Of a DNA stretch of 62,592 bases, positions 30,903-39,835 are shown piece after piece. The stretch is taken from the NCBI GenBank assembly GCA_900197615.1, contig FZLR01000004.1, positions 1 through 62,592 of the forward strand, written 5' to 3'. The notes beneath the pieces are model-generated. The model searched no databases. It worked only from the letters and a program-made list of their open reading frames with translations, and had not been told where the DNA came from. Position numbers and translations under genes: made by a program. Positions within the stretch are counted from its first letter, which is position 1, and each line of letters begins with the position of its first letter. The DNA is from Rhodospirillaceae bacterium Spongia-Bin9 (lineage in GTDB: Bacteria > Pseudomonadota > Alphaproteobacteria > Bin65).

Positions 30903-31804
30903 TCCGGCTCCCAGTGCGTAATCGCCCGGGTGAAGTCGGCGTCGGGGCCGAGCGCGGCGTTGGCCTCGGCCCAGCGCGCCTTCATGTTCCCTGCGAGCGG
31001 CGCGTCGGCGCCGACGGCCTCGGCCAGATCCGCGGCGATCGCGACGTCCTTGGTCATCAGCCCGAGCTTGAAACCGGTGGCGAAAGTCCGGGGCAGAACC
31101 TCCTGCTTCATCGGCACTTCGGAGTTGAAGTTCCGGCCCGTCGAGTTGTTGACGATGGTGAGCAGGGTCTCGCGCTCCAGGCCGAAGGCATCGCCGACGA
31201 TCAGGGCTTCCGCCGCAGCGGTAAAGGCCGCCGCCGCGATATAGTTGTTCAGCGCCTTGGCCGCATGGCCGGCGCCCAGCGGCCCGGCGCGGAACAGCCG
31301 GTTGCCCATCGCGCGCAGGATCGGCTCCGCCCGTTCGGCCGCCAATTCGTCATCGGTCCCGACCATGATGGCGAGCGTGCCATCCCGCGCCTTTTCGACA
31401 CCGCCGCTGACCGGCGCGTCGACCAGGCCGATGCCGTGTTCCGCGAGCGCAGCGCCGAGCGCGCGGGTGCCGACCGGTTCGGAGGAACTCATGTCGATGA
31501 CCAGGCCGCTCCCGGATTTGCCGACGCCGAGGCCGCGCCCCAGCGCGCCGCCCTCCTCCTCAAGCAGGACCTGCCGAACGATGGCGCCGGTCGGCAGCAT
31601 GGTCACTATGACGGTCGCGGTGTCGGCGAGCGCGGCCAGCGTCGGGGCGGTCCGGCAGCCGGTCTCCCCGGCGCAGGCCTGAGCGGCGTCCGGGTCGGCA
31701 TCGTAGCCGATCGCCTCGATTCCTGCGCGGGCCAGGTTGGCAGCCATCGGTCGGCCCATGTTGCCGAGGCCTATGAAGCCGACGATCTCCCCGGAAAGCG
31801 GCAT
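30899..31804 (-). CDS. Beta-hydroxyacid dehydrogenase (HIBADH family)
   Basis: 301 residues. N-terminal NAD(P) fold with GFIGLGNMGRPMAANLARAG; DAPVSGGVEKARDGTLAIMVG is the substrate-binding signature, and KALNNYIAA holds the catalytic Lys. Typical of 3-hydroxyisobutyrate/tartronate-semialdehyde reductases. Overlaps the CobW gene by four bases. Confidence 0.92.
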   Translation of the reverse strand: MPLSGEIVGFIGLGNMGRPMAANLARAGIEAIGYDADPDAAQACAGETGCRTAPTLAALADTATVIVTMLPTGAIVRQVLLEEEGGALGRGLGVGKSGSGLVIDMSSSEPVGTRALGAALAEHGIGLVDAPVSGGVEKARDGTLAIMVGTDDELAAERAEPILRAMGNRLFRAGPLGAGHAAKALNNYIAAAAFTAAAEALIVGDAFGLERETLLTIVNNSTGRNFNSEVPMKQEVLPRTFATGFKLGLMTKDVAIAADLAEAVGADAPLAGNMKARWAEANAALGPDADFTRAITHWEPE

Positions 31805-31942
31805 GGCATTGCTCCGTTAGCGTTGCGGACAGGCCGGCCATGATAGCCGCTGCGCGGCGCCGGCGCTGCCGTCTTTCCCGAATCGGTCGGGCTGCCCGAC
31901 TGTGGCTTCCCCCGCGCCGCCGGATGCCGTAACACCCCGGCC

Positions 31943-33115
31943 ATGCAGTTCTTTGCCGACACGCCGCTGCTCGACCTCGCGCCCTATGCCGGCCTGCGCA
32001 CCGAGGTGCGGGCCTTTCTGGCCGAGGAGCGAGAACGCGCCGGGATAGACAGCTGGGTCGGCTCCTGGGAAGGTTTCGACCGCGGCTTCAGCGCGCGGCT
32101 GGCGGAGCGCGGCTGGGTCGGCATGGCGATCCCGCAACGCTATGGCGGCCACGAAAAGGGCCTGCTCGAGCGTTATGTCGTGCTGGAGGAATTGCTGGCG
32201 GGCGGCGCGCCGGTCGCGGCGCACTGGATCGCGGACCGGCAGACCGCCCCGCTGATCCTGCGCTTCGGCACGGAGGAACAGCGCGCCTGGTTCCTGCCGC
32301 GCATCGCGACGACCGAAATCTGCTTCGCAATCGGCATGAGCGAGCCGGACAGCGGCTCCGACCTTGCCGCGGCCCGGACCCGCGCCGAGCCGGTCGGCAA
32401 CGGCTGGCGCATCAACGGCACGAAGGTCTGGTCGTCCAACGCCCACCGCGACGACTGGATGATCGCGCTTTGCAGGACCGGGGGCCGGACCGGCGACCCG
32501 GGCGAGGGCCGCCCCGATGACAGACATGGCGGGTTGAGCCAGTTCCTGATCGACCTCAGCGCGCCGGACATCGCGATCCGCCCGATCCACAATCTGGCAG
32601 GCGACCATCATTTCAACGAGGTAGTGTTCGAGGATCACGACATCCCGGCCGACCGGATTATCGGCAATCCGGGCGACGGCTGGCGCCAAGTGATGAGCGA
32701 GCTGGCCTTCGAGCGCAGCGCGCCGGACCGCTTTCTCTCGACCTTCCGCCTGATCGTCGAGCTGGTGCGCGCCGCCGGGCCGGAACCGGACAGGCTGGCC
32801 GCCGGCGAGATCGGCGCGCTGGTGGCGCGGCTGGCGGCGGTGCGGCTGCTCTCGATCCAGGTCGCCGGCGCGCTCGACCGGGGCGAGACGCCGAACACCG
32901 AGGCCGCTTTGGTCAAGGAAGTCGGCACCGCGCTGGAACAGGACACGCCGGAGGCCGCACGCCGGATCCTGGCCGAAACGCCGCCCGGCGACCGCGCGGC
33001 GCTGCTCGAAGAGTTGCTGGCCTACGACGTGCTGCACACACCGTCCTTCACCCTGCGCGGCGGCGCGCGCGAGGTGGTGCGCGGCATCGTCGCCCGCGGG
33101 CTGGGCCTGCGATGA
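31943..33115 (+). CDS. Acyl-CoA dehydrogenase, subunit 1
   Basis: 390 residues. Flavin-binding MSEPDSGSDLAAARTRA, WSSNAHRDDWM and C-terminal GGAREVVRGIVARGLGL. Oxidises acyl-CoA to enoyl-CoA with FAD. The stop overlaps the start of a second, shorter acyl-CoA dehydrogenase gene by four bases; such pairs often make an alpha2beta2 enzyme for bulky acyl-CoAs (e.g. steroid side chains). Substrate unknown. Confidence 0.92.
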   Translation: MQFFADTPLLDLAPYAGLRTEVRAFLAEERERAGIDSWVGSWEGFDRGFSARLAERGWVGMAIPQRYGGHEKGLLERYVVLEELLAGGAPVAAHWIADRQTAPLILRFGTEEQRAWFLPRIATTEICFAIGMSEPDSGSDLAAARTRAEPVGNGWRINGTKVWSSNAHRDDWMIALCRTGGRTGDPGEGRPDDRHGGLSQFLIDLSAPDIAIRPIHNLAGDHHFNEVVFEDHDIPADRIIGNPGDGWRQVMSELAFERSAPDRFLSTFRLIVELVRAAGPEPDRLAAGEIGALVARLAAVRLLSIQVAGALDRGETPNTEAALVKEVGTALEQDTPEAARRILAETPPGDRAALLEELLAYDVLHTPSFTLRGGAREVVRGIVARGLGLR

Positions 33116-34065
33116 GCGGAAACGGCGATACGGTCGCTGCCGCGTTCGCCGACGCCGTGCGGCAGGCCCTGGCGCCGCACTTTGCCGCCTACGAAGGGCC
33201 GGCGGACCGGGCGCTCGAATGGTCGGGCGATCATTGGCAGTCGGTCGCCGATCTCGGCCTGCCGAAGCTGCTGCTTCCGGAAACGCAAGGCGGCGGCGCA
33301 TCGCTGGCCGAGGGGGCAGCAGCGGTCGAGGCGCTGGGCGCGCTCGGCGATCCCTCGCCGGCTGCCGATACCGCGGTGCTGGCCTGGCTGCTGGCGCGGC
33401 AGGGCGCAACCGTGGCGGACGGTCCGCTGGTGCTGGCGGAACCGGGCTGCCGCGTGGCGTGGCCGCAAATCGCGTGCGCCATCGATCCCACCGGCGAGCC
33501 GGTCGCCGCGTTGGCGGCAGATAGCGGTGCGCTGCTGAACGGCGTGCCGGCCTCGGCCCCGCTGCCGGGCGCAACCGGCGACGTCGCGCCGTTCCGGCAG
33601 GCGATGGCGGCGGCGCGCGCGGTGCAGATTGCCGGCGCGGCCGCAGCAGCGCTGGAGTTGACCATCGGCTATGTCCGGGACCGCAGCCAGTTCGGCCGGC
33701 CGCTCGCCCGCTTCCAGGCGGTGCAGCAGCATATTGCGGTCGCCGCGGCCGAAGTCGCCGCCGCCGCCCAGATCGCGCGCACCGCCTTCGCCGATTTGGA
33801 CCGGGGGCTTGACCGGGACGACCCGTTCCTCGCCGCTTCGGCGAAAATCGCCGCGGGCCGGGCCGGTACGATCGCCGCAAAGGCCGCCCACCAATTCCAC
33901 GGCGCCATGGGCTTTACCGCCGAATATCCCCTACACCGGCTGACCCGCGCGATCTGGCAATGGCGCGAGGATTTCGGCAACGAAGCCTGGTGGAGCCGCC
34001 GCCTCGGCGCGCAGGTCTGCAAGGCCGGCGCCGACGCCCTGTGGCCGACGCTGGCGGGCGGGTGA
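33112..34065 (+). CDS. Acyl-CoA dehydrogenase, subunit 2 (short)
   Basis: 317 residues, shorter than the ~380-residue family. The middle beta domain is reduced; the C-terminal helical domain is good: RSQFGRPLARFQAVQQHIA and HQFHGAMGFTAEYPLHR. No obvious catalytic Glu, as expected for the non-catalytic partner of a heteromeric enzyme. Coupled by a four-base overlap to subunit 1. Confidence 0.88.
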   Translation: MSGNGDTVAAAFADAVRQALAPHFAAYEGPADRALEWSGDHWQSVADLGLPKLLLPETQGGGASLAEGAAAVEALGALGDPSPAADTAVLAWLLARQGATVADGPLVLAEPGCRVAWPQIACAIDPTGEPVAALAADSGALLNGVPASAPLPGATGDVAPFRQAMAAARAVQIAGAAAAALELTIGYVRDRSQFGRPLARFQAVQQHIAVAAAEVAAAAQIARTAFADLDRGLDRDDPFLAASAKIAAGRAGTIAAKAAHQFHGAMGFTAEYPLHRLTRAIWQWREDFGNEAWWSRRLGAQVCKAGADALWPTLAGG

Positions 34066-34106
34066 GGGCGGAACCGACGCGTCGGACGTCACGCCGAAGC
34101 TGCCGT

Positions 34107-34436
34107 TTACCCAGCGATGCCGAGAAAGACGAGAATGGCCCGGTCGATCCGGCGCATGTCCGCTGCGGAAAGCCTGCCTATCCGTCGGCTCAAGCGCTCG
34201 CGGCGAACGGTTGAAATTTTGTCGACCATGACGTGGCTGTCCTCGACAAGGCCGTTGTCCGGATTGGCGGCAAGGGGGATGCGAAGCAGCGGCGCTTCGG
34301 TCGATTCGCCGGTAATCGCGCAAATGGTGACGGAATTAGTATCCTCGAACCGGTCGTCCTGAACGATGACGACTGGCCTGGGCTTTCCCGTGTAGTCGCC
34401 GCCACCTGCCGCGACCCAGGTCTCGCCGCGCTTCAC
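34107..34436 (-). CDS. MazF/PemK-type mRNA interferase toxin
   Basis: 109 residues. GETWVAAGGGDYTGKPRPVVIVQDDRF at the start, split here around the KPRPVVIVQ core, then SVTICAITG, and a C-terminal LSRRIGRLSAADMRRIDRAI helix are all MazF/PemK features. Overlaps its antitoxin by four bases. Confidence 0.92.
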   Translation of the reverse strand: MKRGETWVAAGGGDYTGKPRPVVIVQDDRFEDTNSVTICAITGESTEAPLLRIPLAANPDNGLVEDSHVMVDKISTVRRERLSRRIGRLSAADMRRIDRAILVFLGIAG

Positions 34437-34660
34437 CCGGCTTCGAACTCGCTTATGGCATCGATAAACGCCTGATCGGCCTCGTCATGCCGGCTGGCGG
34501 CGACGGCGCGAGATTGCCGGCGGGCTTCATCCGCGAAATTCGGCGCGCGGGTATCGGGCACCCAGATTTGCAATGGACGCAGACCTTCCCGGCGCAGCCG
34601 GGCGCGATGCCGGCGCACCTTGTCATTTGCTGCTGTAGTACGCTTGAGAATATTGGCCAC
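34433..34660 (-). CDS. Antitoxin MazE-like (DUF3018)
   Basis: 75 residues. VRRHRARLRREGLRPLQIWVPDTR is the DUF3018 signature (seen around LRPLQIWVPD), followed by an acidic tail ADQAFIDAISEFEAG that should wrap the toxin. A TTACATGTAA palindrome, a good operator candidate, lies 17 bases upstream of its start at 34678-34687. Confidence 0.88.
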   Translation of the reverse strand: MANILKRTTAANDKVRRHRARLRREGLRPLQIWVPDTRAPNFADEARRQSRAVAASRHDEADQAFIDAISEFEAG

Positions 34661-34677
34661 GAACCGCCTCTCCTCTA

Positions 34678-34687
34678 GTTACATGTA
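34678..34687. promoter_or_regulatory. TTACATGTAA palindrome, possible TA operator
   Basis: A perfect 10-base palindrome 17 bases upstream of the mazE-like antitoxin start, the expected place for autorepression. Inference from position only. Confidence 0.4.
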
Positions 34688-34750
34688 ACCTATGCCGGTT
34701 CTGTCTGCAATTCAAGGAGGAAACGCTGGAGCGGATCTTGTTCCCTGCGG

Positions 34751-35710
34751 TCACGCACGCCCCTTCGGCACCACCTCGTAGCCCGGTTCTTCCGGTTCGT
34801 CGTCGGTCATTTCGGCCGGGAAGCCGGGCGCGCGGAGGTCGATGCCGCAGGCGTCCTCCAGCCGCCGGACGATGTTGGGCGACCACTCGCGCGGGCCGTA
34901 GCGGGCCTCACCGTCCCGGAATATGTCGATCAGCAACGGCGCGATTTCCAGCGGCACGCCGGCGCGCTCCGCAATGGCGCCGAAGATGCCGATGTCCTTG
35001 GACACCAGGTCCATCGTGAAGTTGATGTCGCGGCTGCCGTTGAGGATGACCTGGCTTTCGGTTTCGTGGACGAAGGAGTTGCCGGACGAGATGCGGATCG
35101 CCTCATAGGCCGTGTTGAGGTCCATGCCCGCCATCTTCGCGGTCGCCAGCGCCTCGCACAGGGAGACCAGGTTCGCCGTGGCGAGATAGTTGGTCACCAC
35201 CTTCAGGATCGAAGCCGAGCCGAGCGCGCCGGTGTGGAGGATGCGCCGGCCCATGGCCTTGAGCACGGGAAGCAGCGTCTCGAAAGTCGCACGTTCGCCG
35301 CCCGCAAATATCGCGATGTTGCCGGTCGCGGCCCGGTGGCAGCCGCCGGAGACGGGGCAGTCGACCGGTTCGCCGCCCTTCTCCCGCACCAGAGCGCCGA
35401 GTCGCCGGACCTCGGCCTCGTCTGTGGTGCTCATCTCGGCCCAGATCGTGCCCGGCGTGAGGCCGGCCAGCAGGCCGCCCTCCGCCTCCAGCACCGCGCG
35501 GCTCGCCGCCGGCGACGGCAGGCAGGTGATGACCACATCGCACGACGCGGCCATCGCCGCCGGGCTTTCGCCCGCATGCGCGCCGCGTTCGGCCAGCGTC
35601 CGGACCGCGCCCGGATCGAGGTCGCGAACCGTGAGGTCGAAGCCGTTGCGCAACAGGCTGCCGGCGAGCTTGCCGCCGACATTGCCCAGGCCGATAAATC
35701 CAATCTTCAT
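34751..35710 (-). CDS. Beta-hydroxyacid dehydrogenase (HIBADH family)
   Basis: 319 residues from ATG 35710; the open frame extends to 35911 without family similarity. MKIGFIGLGNVGGKLAGSLL cofactor motif at the N-terminus, DCPVSGGCHRAATGNIAIF, and KVVTNYLATANL with the catalytic Lys. An acidic C-terminal tail of ~25 residues is extra. Diverges from the dienelactone hydrolase gene. Confidence 0.92.
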   Translation of the reverse strand: MKIGFIGLGNVGGKLAGSLLRNGFDLTVRDLDPGAVRTLAERGAHAGESPAAMAASCDVVITCLPSPAASRAVLEAEGGLLAGLTPGTIWAEMSTTDEAEVRRLGALVREKGGEPVDCPVSGGCHRAATGNIAIFAGGERATFETLLPVLKAMGRRILHTGALGSASILKVVTNYLATANLVSLCEALATAKMAGMDLNTAYEAIRISSGNSFVHETESQVILNGSRDINFTMDLVSKDIGIFGAIAERAGVPLEIAPLLIDIFRDGEARYGPREWSPNIVRRLEDACGIDLRAPGFPAEMTDDEPEEPGYEVVPKGRA

Positions 35711-35852
35711 CTTGCGCGCCTTGTTGCGGAGGTATGAAGACGGCGGTTTGTGCCGCGCTCCGGGTTCGACTTCAAGCGCCTTGTGCCTGCGCCCTTGACC
35801 GACGGCGCGGGACGGGCTTGCCTGCCGCCGTCGCGACAGGAGAGACCGGACC

Positions 35853-36602
35853 ATGAAAGAGCATATCGCCCCTATCGACGCGCCGGACGGCGTCATGGAG
35901 ACCTTCGTCACACAGCCGGACGAAGGCGGGCCGCACCCGGTCGTGCTGTTCTACATGGACGCGATCGGCGTGCGCGAGGAGCTGAAGGACATGGCGGGCC
36001 GGATCGCCACGGCCGGCTATTGCGTGCTGCTGCCCAACCTGTTCTACCGCGTCGCCGGAATCGACGAGGTGCTGCTCGACGCGAAGCAGATCGAGGTCAA
36101 GGGCTCCGCCGAGCGCGAACGGTTCTGGGGCCTGGTCAAGAGCGTGAGCAACGACCGGGTGGTGGCGGATACGCGCCCGCTGCTCGACTATGCCAGCGCG
36201 CTGGACGGCGCCCGTCCCGGGCCGGCAGGCTGTGTCGGCTACTGCCTGTCCGGCCAGTTCGTCTACACGGTCGCGGCGCGCTTTCCGGACGAGATCGCGG
36301 CGGCAGCGAGCTATTACGGCGCCGGCATCGTGACCGACCGGCCGGATTCGCCCCATCTCGCAACGGACGCCATCCGGGCCGAACTCTATCTCGCCTTTGC
36401 AGAGGACGATATGTGGGTGCCGGACGCGTCGGTGGACGCGCTGGCCCGCTGCCTCGAAGGCACCGCCGTACGCCACCGGATCGAGCGCTACGCCGGCGCG
36501 CATCACGGTTTCGCCTTCCCCGACCGGCACTGCTACGACAAGGCCGCGGCCGAGCGCCACTGGGAGCGGATGCTCGCCTTGTTCCGCCGCAATCTTGGCT
36601 GA
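35853..36602 (+). CDS. Dienelactone hydrolase family protein
   Basis: 249 residues, cytoplasmic alpha/beta hydrolase. Nucleophile Cys in VGYCLSGQF (GXCXXG), an Asp in FAEDDMWVPD, and His in AGAHHGFAFPDR. Hydrolyses dienelactones or related esters in aromatic degradation. AGGAGAG lies before the ATG. Substrate not evident. Confidence 0.92.
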   Translation: MKEHIAPIDAPDGVMETFVTQPDEGGPHPVVLFYMDAIGVREELKDMAGRIATAGYCVLLPNLFYRVAGIDEVLLDAKQIEVKGSAERERFWGLVKSVSNDRVVADTRPLLDYASALDGARPGPAGCVGYCLSGQFVYTVAARFPDEIAAAASYYGAGIVTDRPDSPHLATDAIRAELYLAFAEDDMWVPDASVDALARCLEGTAVRHRIERYAGAHHGFAFPDRHCYDKAAAERHWERMLALFRRNLG

Positions 36603-36677
36603 CAAAGGGGGTCTGCGCGGCCTCGCAATGCGGTCGGATTCCCTTGAAACGCCGGGACGCAGGACCAAATTGAGCGC

Positions 36678-37091
36678 ATGACCGAAGGAACCGACAAGAT
36701 CGTCAAGTCGGCTGCCGATTGGCGCGCGCAGCTGACCGATATCCAGTTTCACGTCGCCCGCGAGCACGGCACCGAGCGCGCCTTCACCGGCGAATATTGG
36801 GACACCAAGACACCCGGCACCTATCGCTGCGTGTGCTGCGGCCAGCCGCTGTTCTCGTCCGACGCCAAATACGATTCCGGCACCGGCTGGCCGAGCTTCT
36901 GGGCGCCGGTCAACGACAGCGCCGTGGCGCTGCGCGACGACCGCAGCCTGTTCATGCTGCGCACCGAAGTGCTGTGCAGCAAGTGCGACGCCCATCTCGG
37001 CCACGTCTTCCCCGACGGGCCGGCGCCGACCGGCCACCGCTTCTGCATGAATTCGGCCGCGCTGAACCTGGAGGCCAAGGCGGACGGCTGA
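36678..37091 (+). CDS. msrB: Peptide-methionine (R)-S-oxide reductase
   Basis: 137 residues. Zn-binding CVCC and CSKC pairs, [16 protein letters not shown] and the catalytic Cys in RFCMNSAAL. Reduces methionine-R-sulfoxide in proteins. No signal peptide, so cytoplasmic. 75 bases after the dienelactone hydrolase gene on the same strand. Confidence 0.96.
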   Translation: MTEGTDKIVKSAADWRAQLTDIQFHVAREHGTERAFTGEYWDTKTPGTYRCVCCGQPLFSSDAKYDSGTGWPSFWAPVNDSAVALRDDRSLFMLRTEVLCSKCDAHLGHVFPDGPAPTGHRFCMNSAALNLEAKADG

Positions 37092-37290
37092 GAGGCCCCC
37101 TGTCGGTTTGAAACCAGTAACCGCACCGGGCCGCCGCCAGCTTTCGACAGCACGATAGCCGGGCCGCGTTGCCGTCCCCGCCGCGTTTCCGCAATCCATC
37201 GCAAAATTGGGGCTTGCGCGCGCCGCGATCCGTCCCCATATCGCCGCGCCTCGGCACTTCCGCCGGGCCTCTCTGGAAAAGGCGCGAACC

Positions 37291-38571
37291 GTGGCGCGCA
37301 TTGACGCCTCCCTCGCCGAACCGAAAGCGCTGCTGGCGCCGGTCGCCGCCCTGCTGGTCGGGGTGGCGCTGCTGATGCTGGGCAACGGCCTGTTCCTGAC
37401 GCTGGTCCCCCTGCGAGCCGATCTGGAAGGCTTCGGCGCCGCCTGGATCGGCGCGATCGGCGCGGCCTATTCCGTCGGTTTCGTGATCGGCTGCTATCTG
37501 GTGCCGCCGCTGGTCGCCCGGGTCGGCCATATCCGCGTCTATGCGGCCATCGCGGCGCTGGGCGCTATCGTCCCGCTGCTGCATCTGCTGGCGTTGAATC
37601 CCGTCGCCTGGATCCTGTTCCGCATCGTGATCGGCCTGTGCATTTCCGGCCTCTACATGGTCATCGAAAGCTGGCTGAACGGCGCTGCGACCCGGCGCAA
37701 CCGCGGCACGGTTTTCTCGGCCTATGTCGCCATCCACCTGATGGCGGTGACCGCGGGGCAATATCTTCTCCTGCTCGATACGCCCAGCAGTTCGAAGCTG
37801 TTCTCCCTGGCGACGATACTGTTCGCGCTTGCGGTGATCCCGGTCTGCTTGACCCGCGCGCCCTCGCCACCGCTGCCGGTCAAGGCGCAGCCGGAGTTGC
37901 GCAGGCTGTGGCGCAATTCTCAGGTCAGCGTGGTCGGCTGCCTGACCAACGGCATGGCCAACGGCGCAGTCTGGAGCCTGGCCCCGGTCTACGCCAAAGG
38001 CCTCGGCCTGTCGGTGACCGGAATTGCGACATTCGTCAGCATCGCCATCGTCGGCGGCGCGGTCGTCCAGTATCCGCTGGGCCGCCTGTCGGACCGGCTG
38101 CCCGACCGGCGATTGCTGATCGCCATGGTGTGCGCGGTCGCCTCGCTCGCGGGGCTGGTCCTGCTGTCGGCGGGGGACCTCCCGGTCACCGTCGTCTACC
38201 CGGCCTATTTCCTGTTCGGCGCCGCGGCCTTCTCGATCTACGGCTTCTCCGTCGCCCACGCCAACGACCATGCCGAGCCGGAGGATTTCGTCGAGATCAT
38301 GGCCGGCCTTCTGGTGATCTTCGGCGTCGGCGCCGTCGCCGGGCCGCTGATCGCCGCGGTCCTGATGGAGACGTTGGGATCGGGCTCCCTGTTCCTGTTC
38401 ACCAGCGTCGTGCACGGCGCCGTCGCGCTGTGGACCTTCTGGCGCATGAAACAGCGCCGCCCGATCGCCCCCGAAGATCGCGAGGATTATGTGCCGATGG
38501 CGCGGACCTCGCCGAACATTTTCGCCTTCGATCCCCGGGCCGAGGATGCGTCGCCGGAGGGAGGCGGCTGA
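37291..38571 (+). CDS. MFS transporter (UMF/YcaD-like)
   Basis: 426 residues from GTG 37291, with GGAAAAGG upstream; a longer frame from 37207 looks non-conserved. Twelve hydrophobic segments; LEGFGAAWIGAIGAAYSVGFVIG and RLSDRLPDRRLLIAM are typical of the YcaD subgroup, as is the hydrophilic C-tail. Substrate unknown. Confidence 0.88.
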   Translation: MARIDASLAEPKALLAPVAALLVGVALLMLGNGLFLTLVPLRADLEGFGAAWIGAIGAAYSVGFVIGCYLVPPLVARVGHIRVYAAIAALGAIVPLLHLLALNPVAWILFRIVIGLCISGLYMVIESWLNGAATRRNRGTVFSAYVAIHLMAVTAGQYLLLLDTPSSSKLFSLATILFALAVIPVCLTRAPSPPLPVKAQPELRRLWRNSQVSVVGCLTNGMANGAVWSLAPVYAKGLGLSVTGIATFVSIAIVGGAVVQYPLGRLSDRLPDRRLLIAMVCAVASLAGLVLLSAGDLPVTVVYPAYFLFGAAAFSIYGFSVAHANDHAEPEDFVEIMAGLLVIFGVGAVAGPLIAAVLMETLGSGSLFLFTSVVHGAVALWTFWRMKQRRPIAPEDREDYVPMARTSPNIFAFDPRAEDASPEGGG

Positions 38572-38689
38572 CCCGCGGCAGCCAAGGCGGCGCCCGGCGG
38601 CTCTTTATTTCGCTCGCGCGATTTATAGATCAGGGAAACGCGCCGCTCCGGCGGCGCGGCCGGCCCCCTTCCACCGCCGTACATGCCGC

Positions 38690-39562
38690 ATGAACCCGTT
38701 TTCCTTCGAAAACGACGCCGCAGCCGACGCCAAACCCCCTGCCGAAGCCGCGTCCTTTCCGGCCGGCCCGCCGGGCATCGAGCCGCGGACTATCGGCGCC
38801 GTGCACTGGCTCGGTCTGTGGACCCTGTATCGAAAGGAAATCCAGCGCTTCGCGAAGGTCGTCACCCAATCCGTGCTGGCCCCGATCGTGACGACATTGC
38901 TGTTCCTGTCGGTCTTTTCGCTGGCGATGGGCGATGTCGTGCGGGAGGTCGGCGGCGTGCCGTTCGTCGAATTTCTTGCGCCCGGCCTGGTCATGATGGC
39001 GATCGTCCAGAGCGCCTTCCAGAACACCGCCGGTTCCCTGCTCATCTCGAAGATCCAGGGCAATATCGTCGACGTGCTGATGTCGCCCCTGTCGCCGGGC
39101 GAACTGGCGCTGGCCTACGCGGCGGCGGGCGCGACCCGCGGCCTGATGGTCGGCGCCGTCACCCTGGGCGCCATGGCGGTCTTCGTGCCGATGCAGATCC
39201 ACGCGCCGTTCACCATCCTGTTCTTCGCCGTCATGGCCTCGGCCATGCTGTCCCTGCTCGGGCTGATCGGCGGCATCCGGTCCGACAAGTTCGAGCAGAT
39301 GGCCGCGGTCACCAACTTCGTCATCACCCCGGCGGCATTCCTCAGCGGCACCTTCTATTCCATCGAACGCCTGCCCGGTGTCCTGAACGACCTGGCCCAC
39401 CTGAACCCGTTCTTCTTCATGATCGACGGCTTCCGCAGCGGCTTCATCGGCCGCGCCGACGGCGACACCCTGGCCGGCGGCATCGCCCTGCTCATCCTCA
39501 ACGTCGCCCTGTGGTTGGTCTGCCTGCAGATGTTCCGGACCGGCTACAAGCTGAAGAGTTAG
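38690..39562 (+). CDS. ABC-2 type transporter permease
   Basis: 290 residues from ATG 38690. Cytoplasmic N-terminus, then six hydrophobic segments; the conserved ABC-2 stretch FLAPGLVMMAIVQSAFQNT and the late GTFYSIERLPGVLNDLAHLNPFFFMIDGFR (seen around the PGVLNDLAHLNP core) identify the family. No ATPase gene is adjacent, so it must use one encoded elsewhere. Confidence 0.92.
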   Translation: MNPFSFENDAAADAKPPAEAASFPAGPPGIEPRTIGAVHWLGLWTLYRKEIQRFAKVVTQSVLAPIVTTLLFLSVFSLAMGDVVREVGGVPFVEFLAPGLVMMAIVQSAFQNTAGSLLISKIQGNIVDVLMSPLSPGELALAYAAAGATRGLMVGAVTLGAMAVFVPMQIHAPFTILFFAVMASAMLSLLGLIGGIRSDKFEQMAAVTNFVITPAAFLSGTFYSIERLPGVLNDLAHLNPFFFMIDGFRSGFIGRADGDTLAGGIALLILNVALWLVCLQMFRTGYKLKS

Positions 39563-39835
39563 GCGGGCGTTTCGATACGCGACTTCTCGGTAAATCGGGC
39601 ATAACCGAAGTCCGTCATATCGACCGGAACGGCCCGAACAGGCAGTGGAGCGGAAAATTCATTCCTGCGTACAACGAGTGTCTCGGCACCGCGCCGGAAA
39701 GATTTCTCCGCTCCCTCCAGTCGGTCGAAATGACGGAAGCGAGGTTACTCTCCGGGCGAGATGCCGGGTGAAAATTTCCTTCGATATTACAAAGGCGGGC
39801 TGACCGCTTTCGGTGTCGGCCTTACTCCTGCGGCT

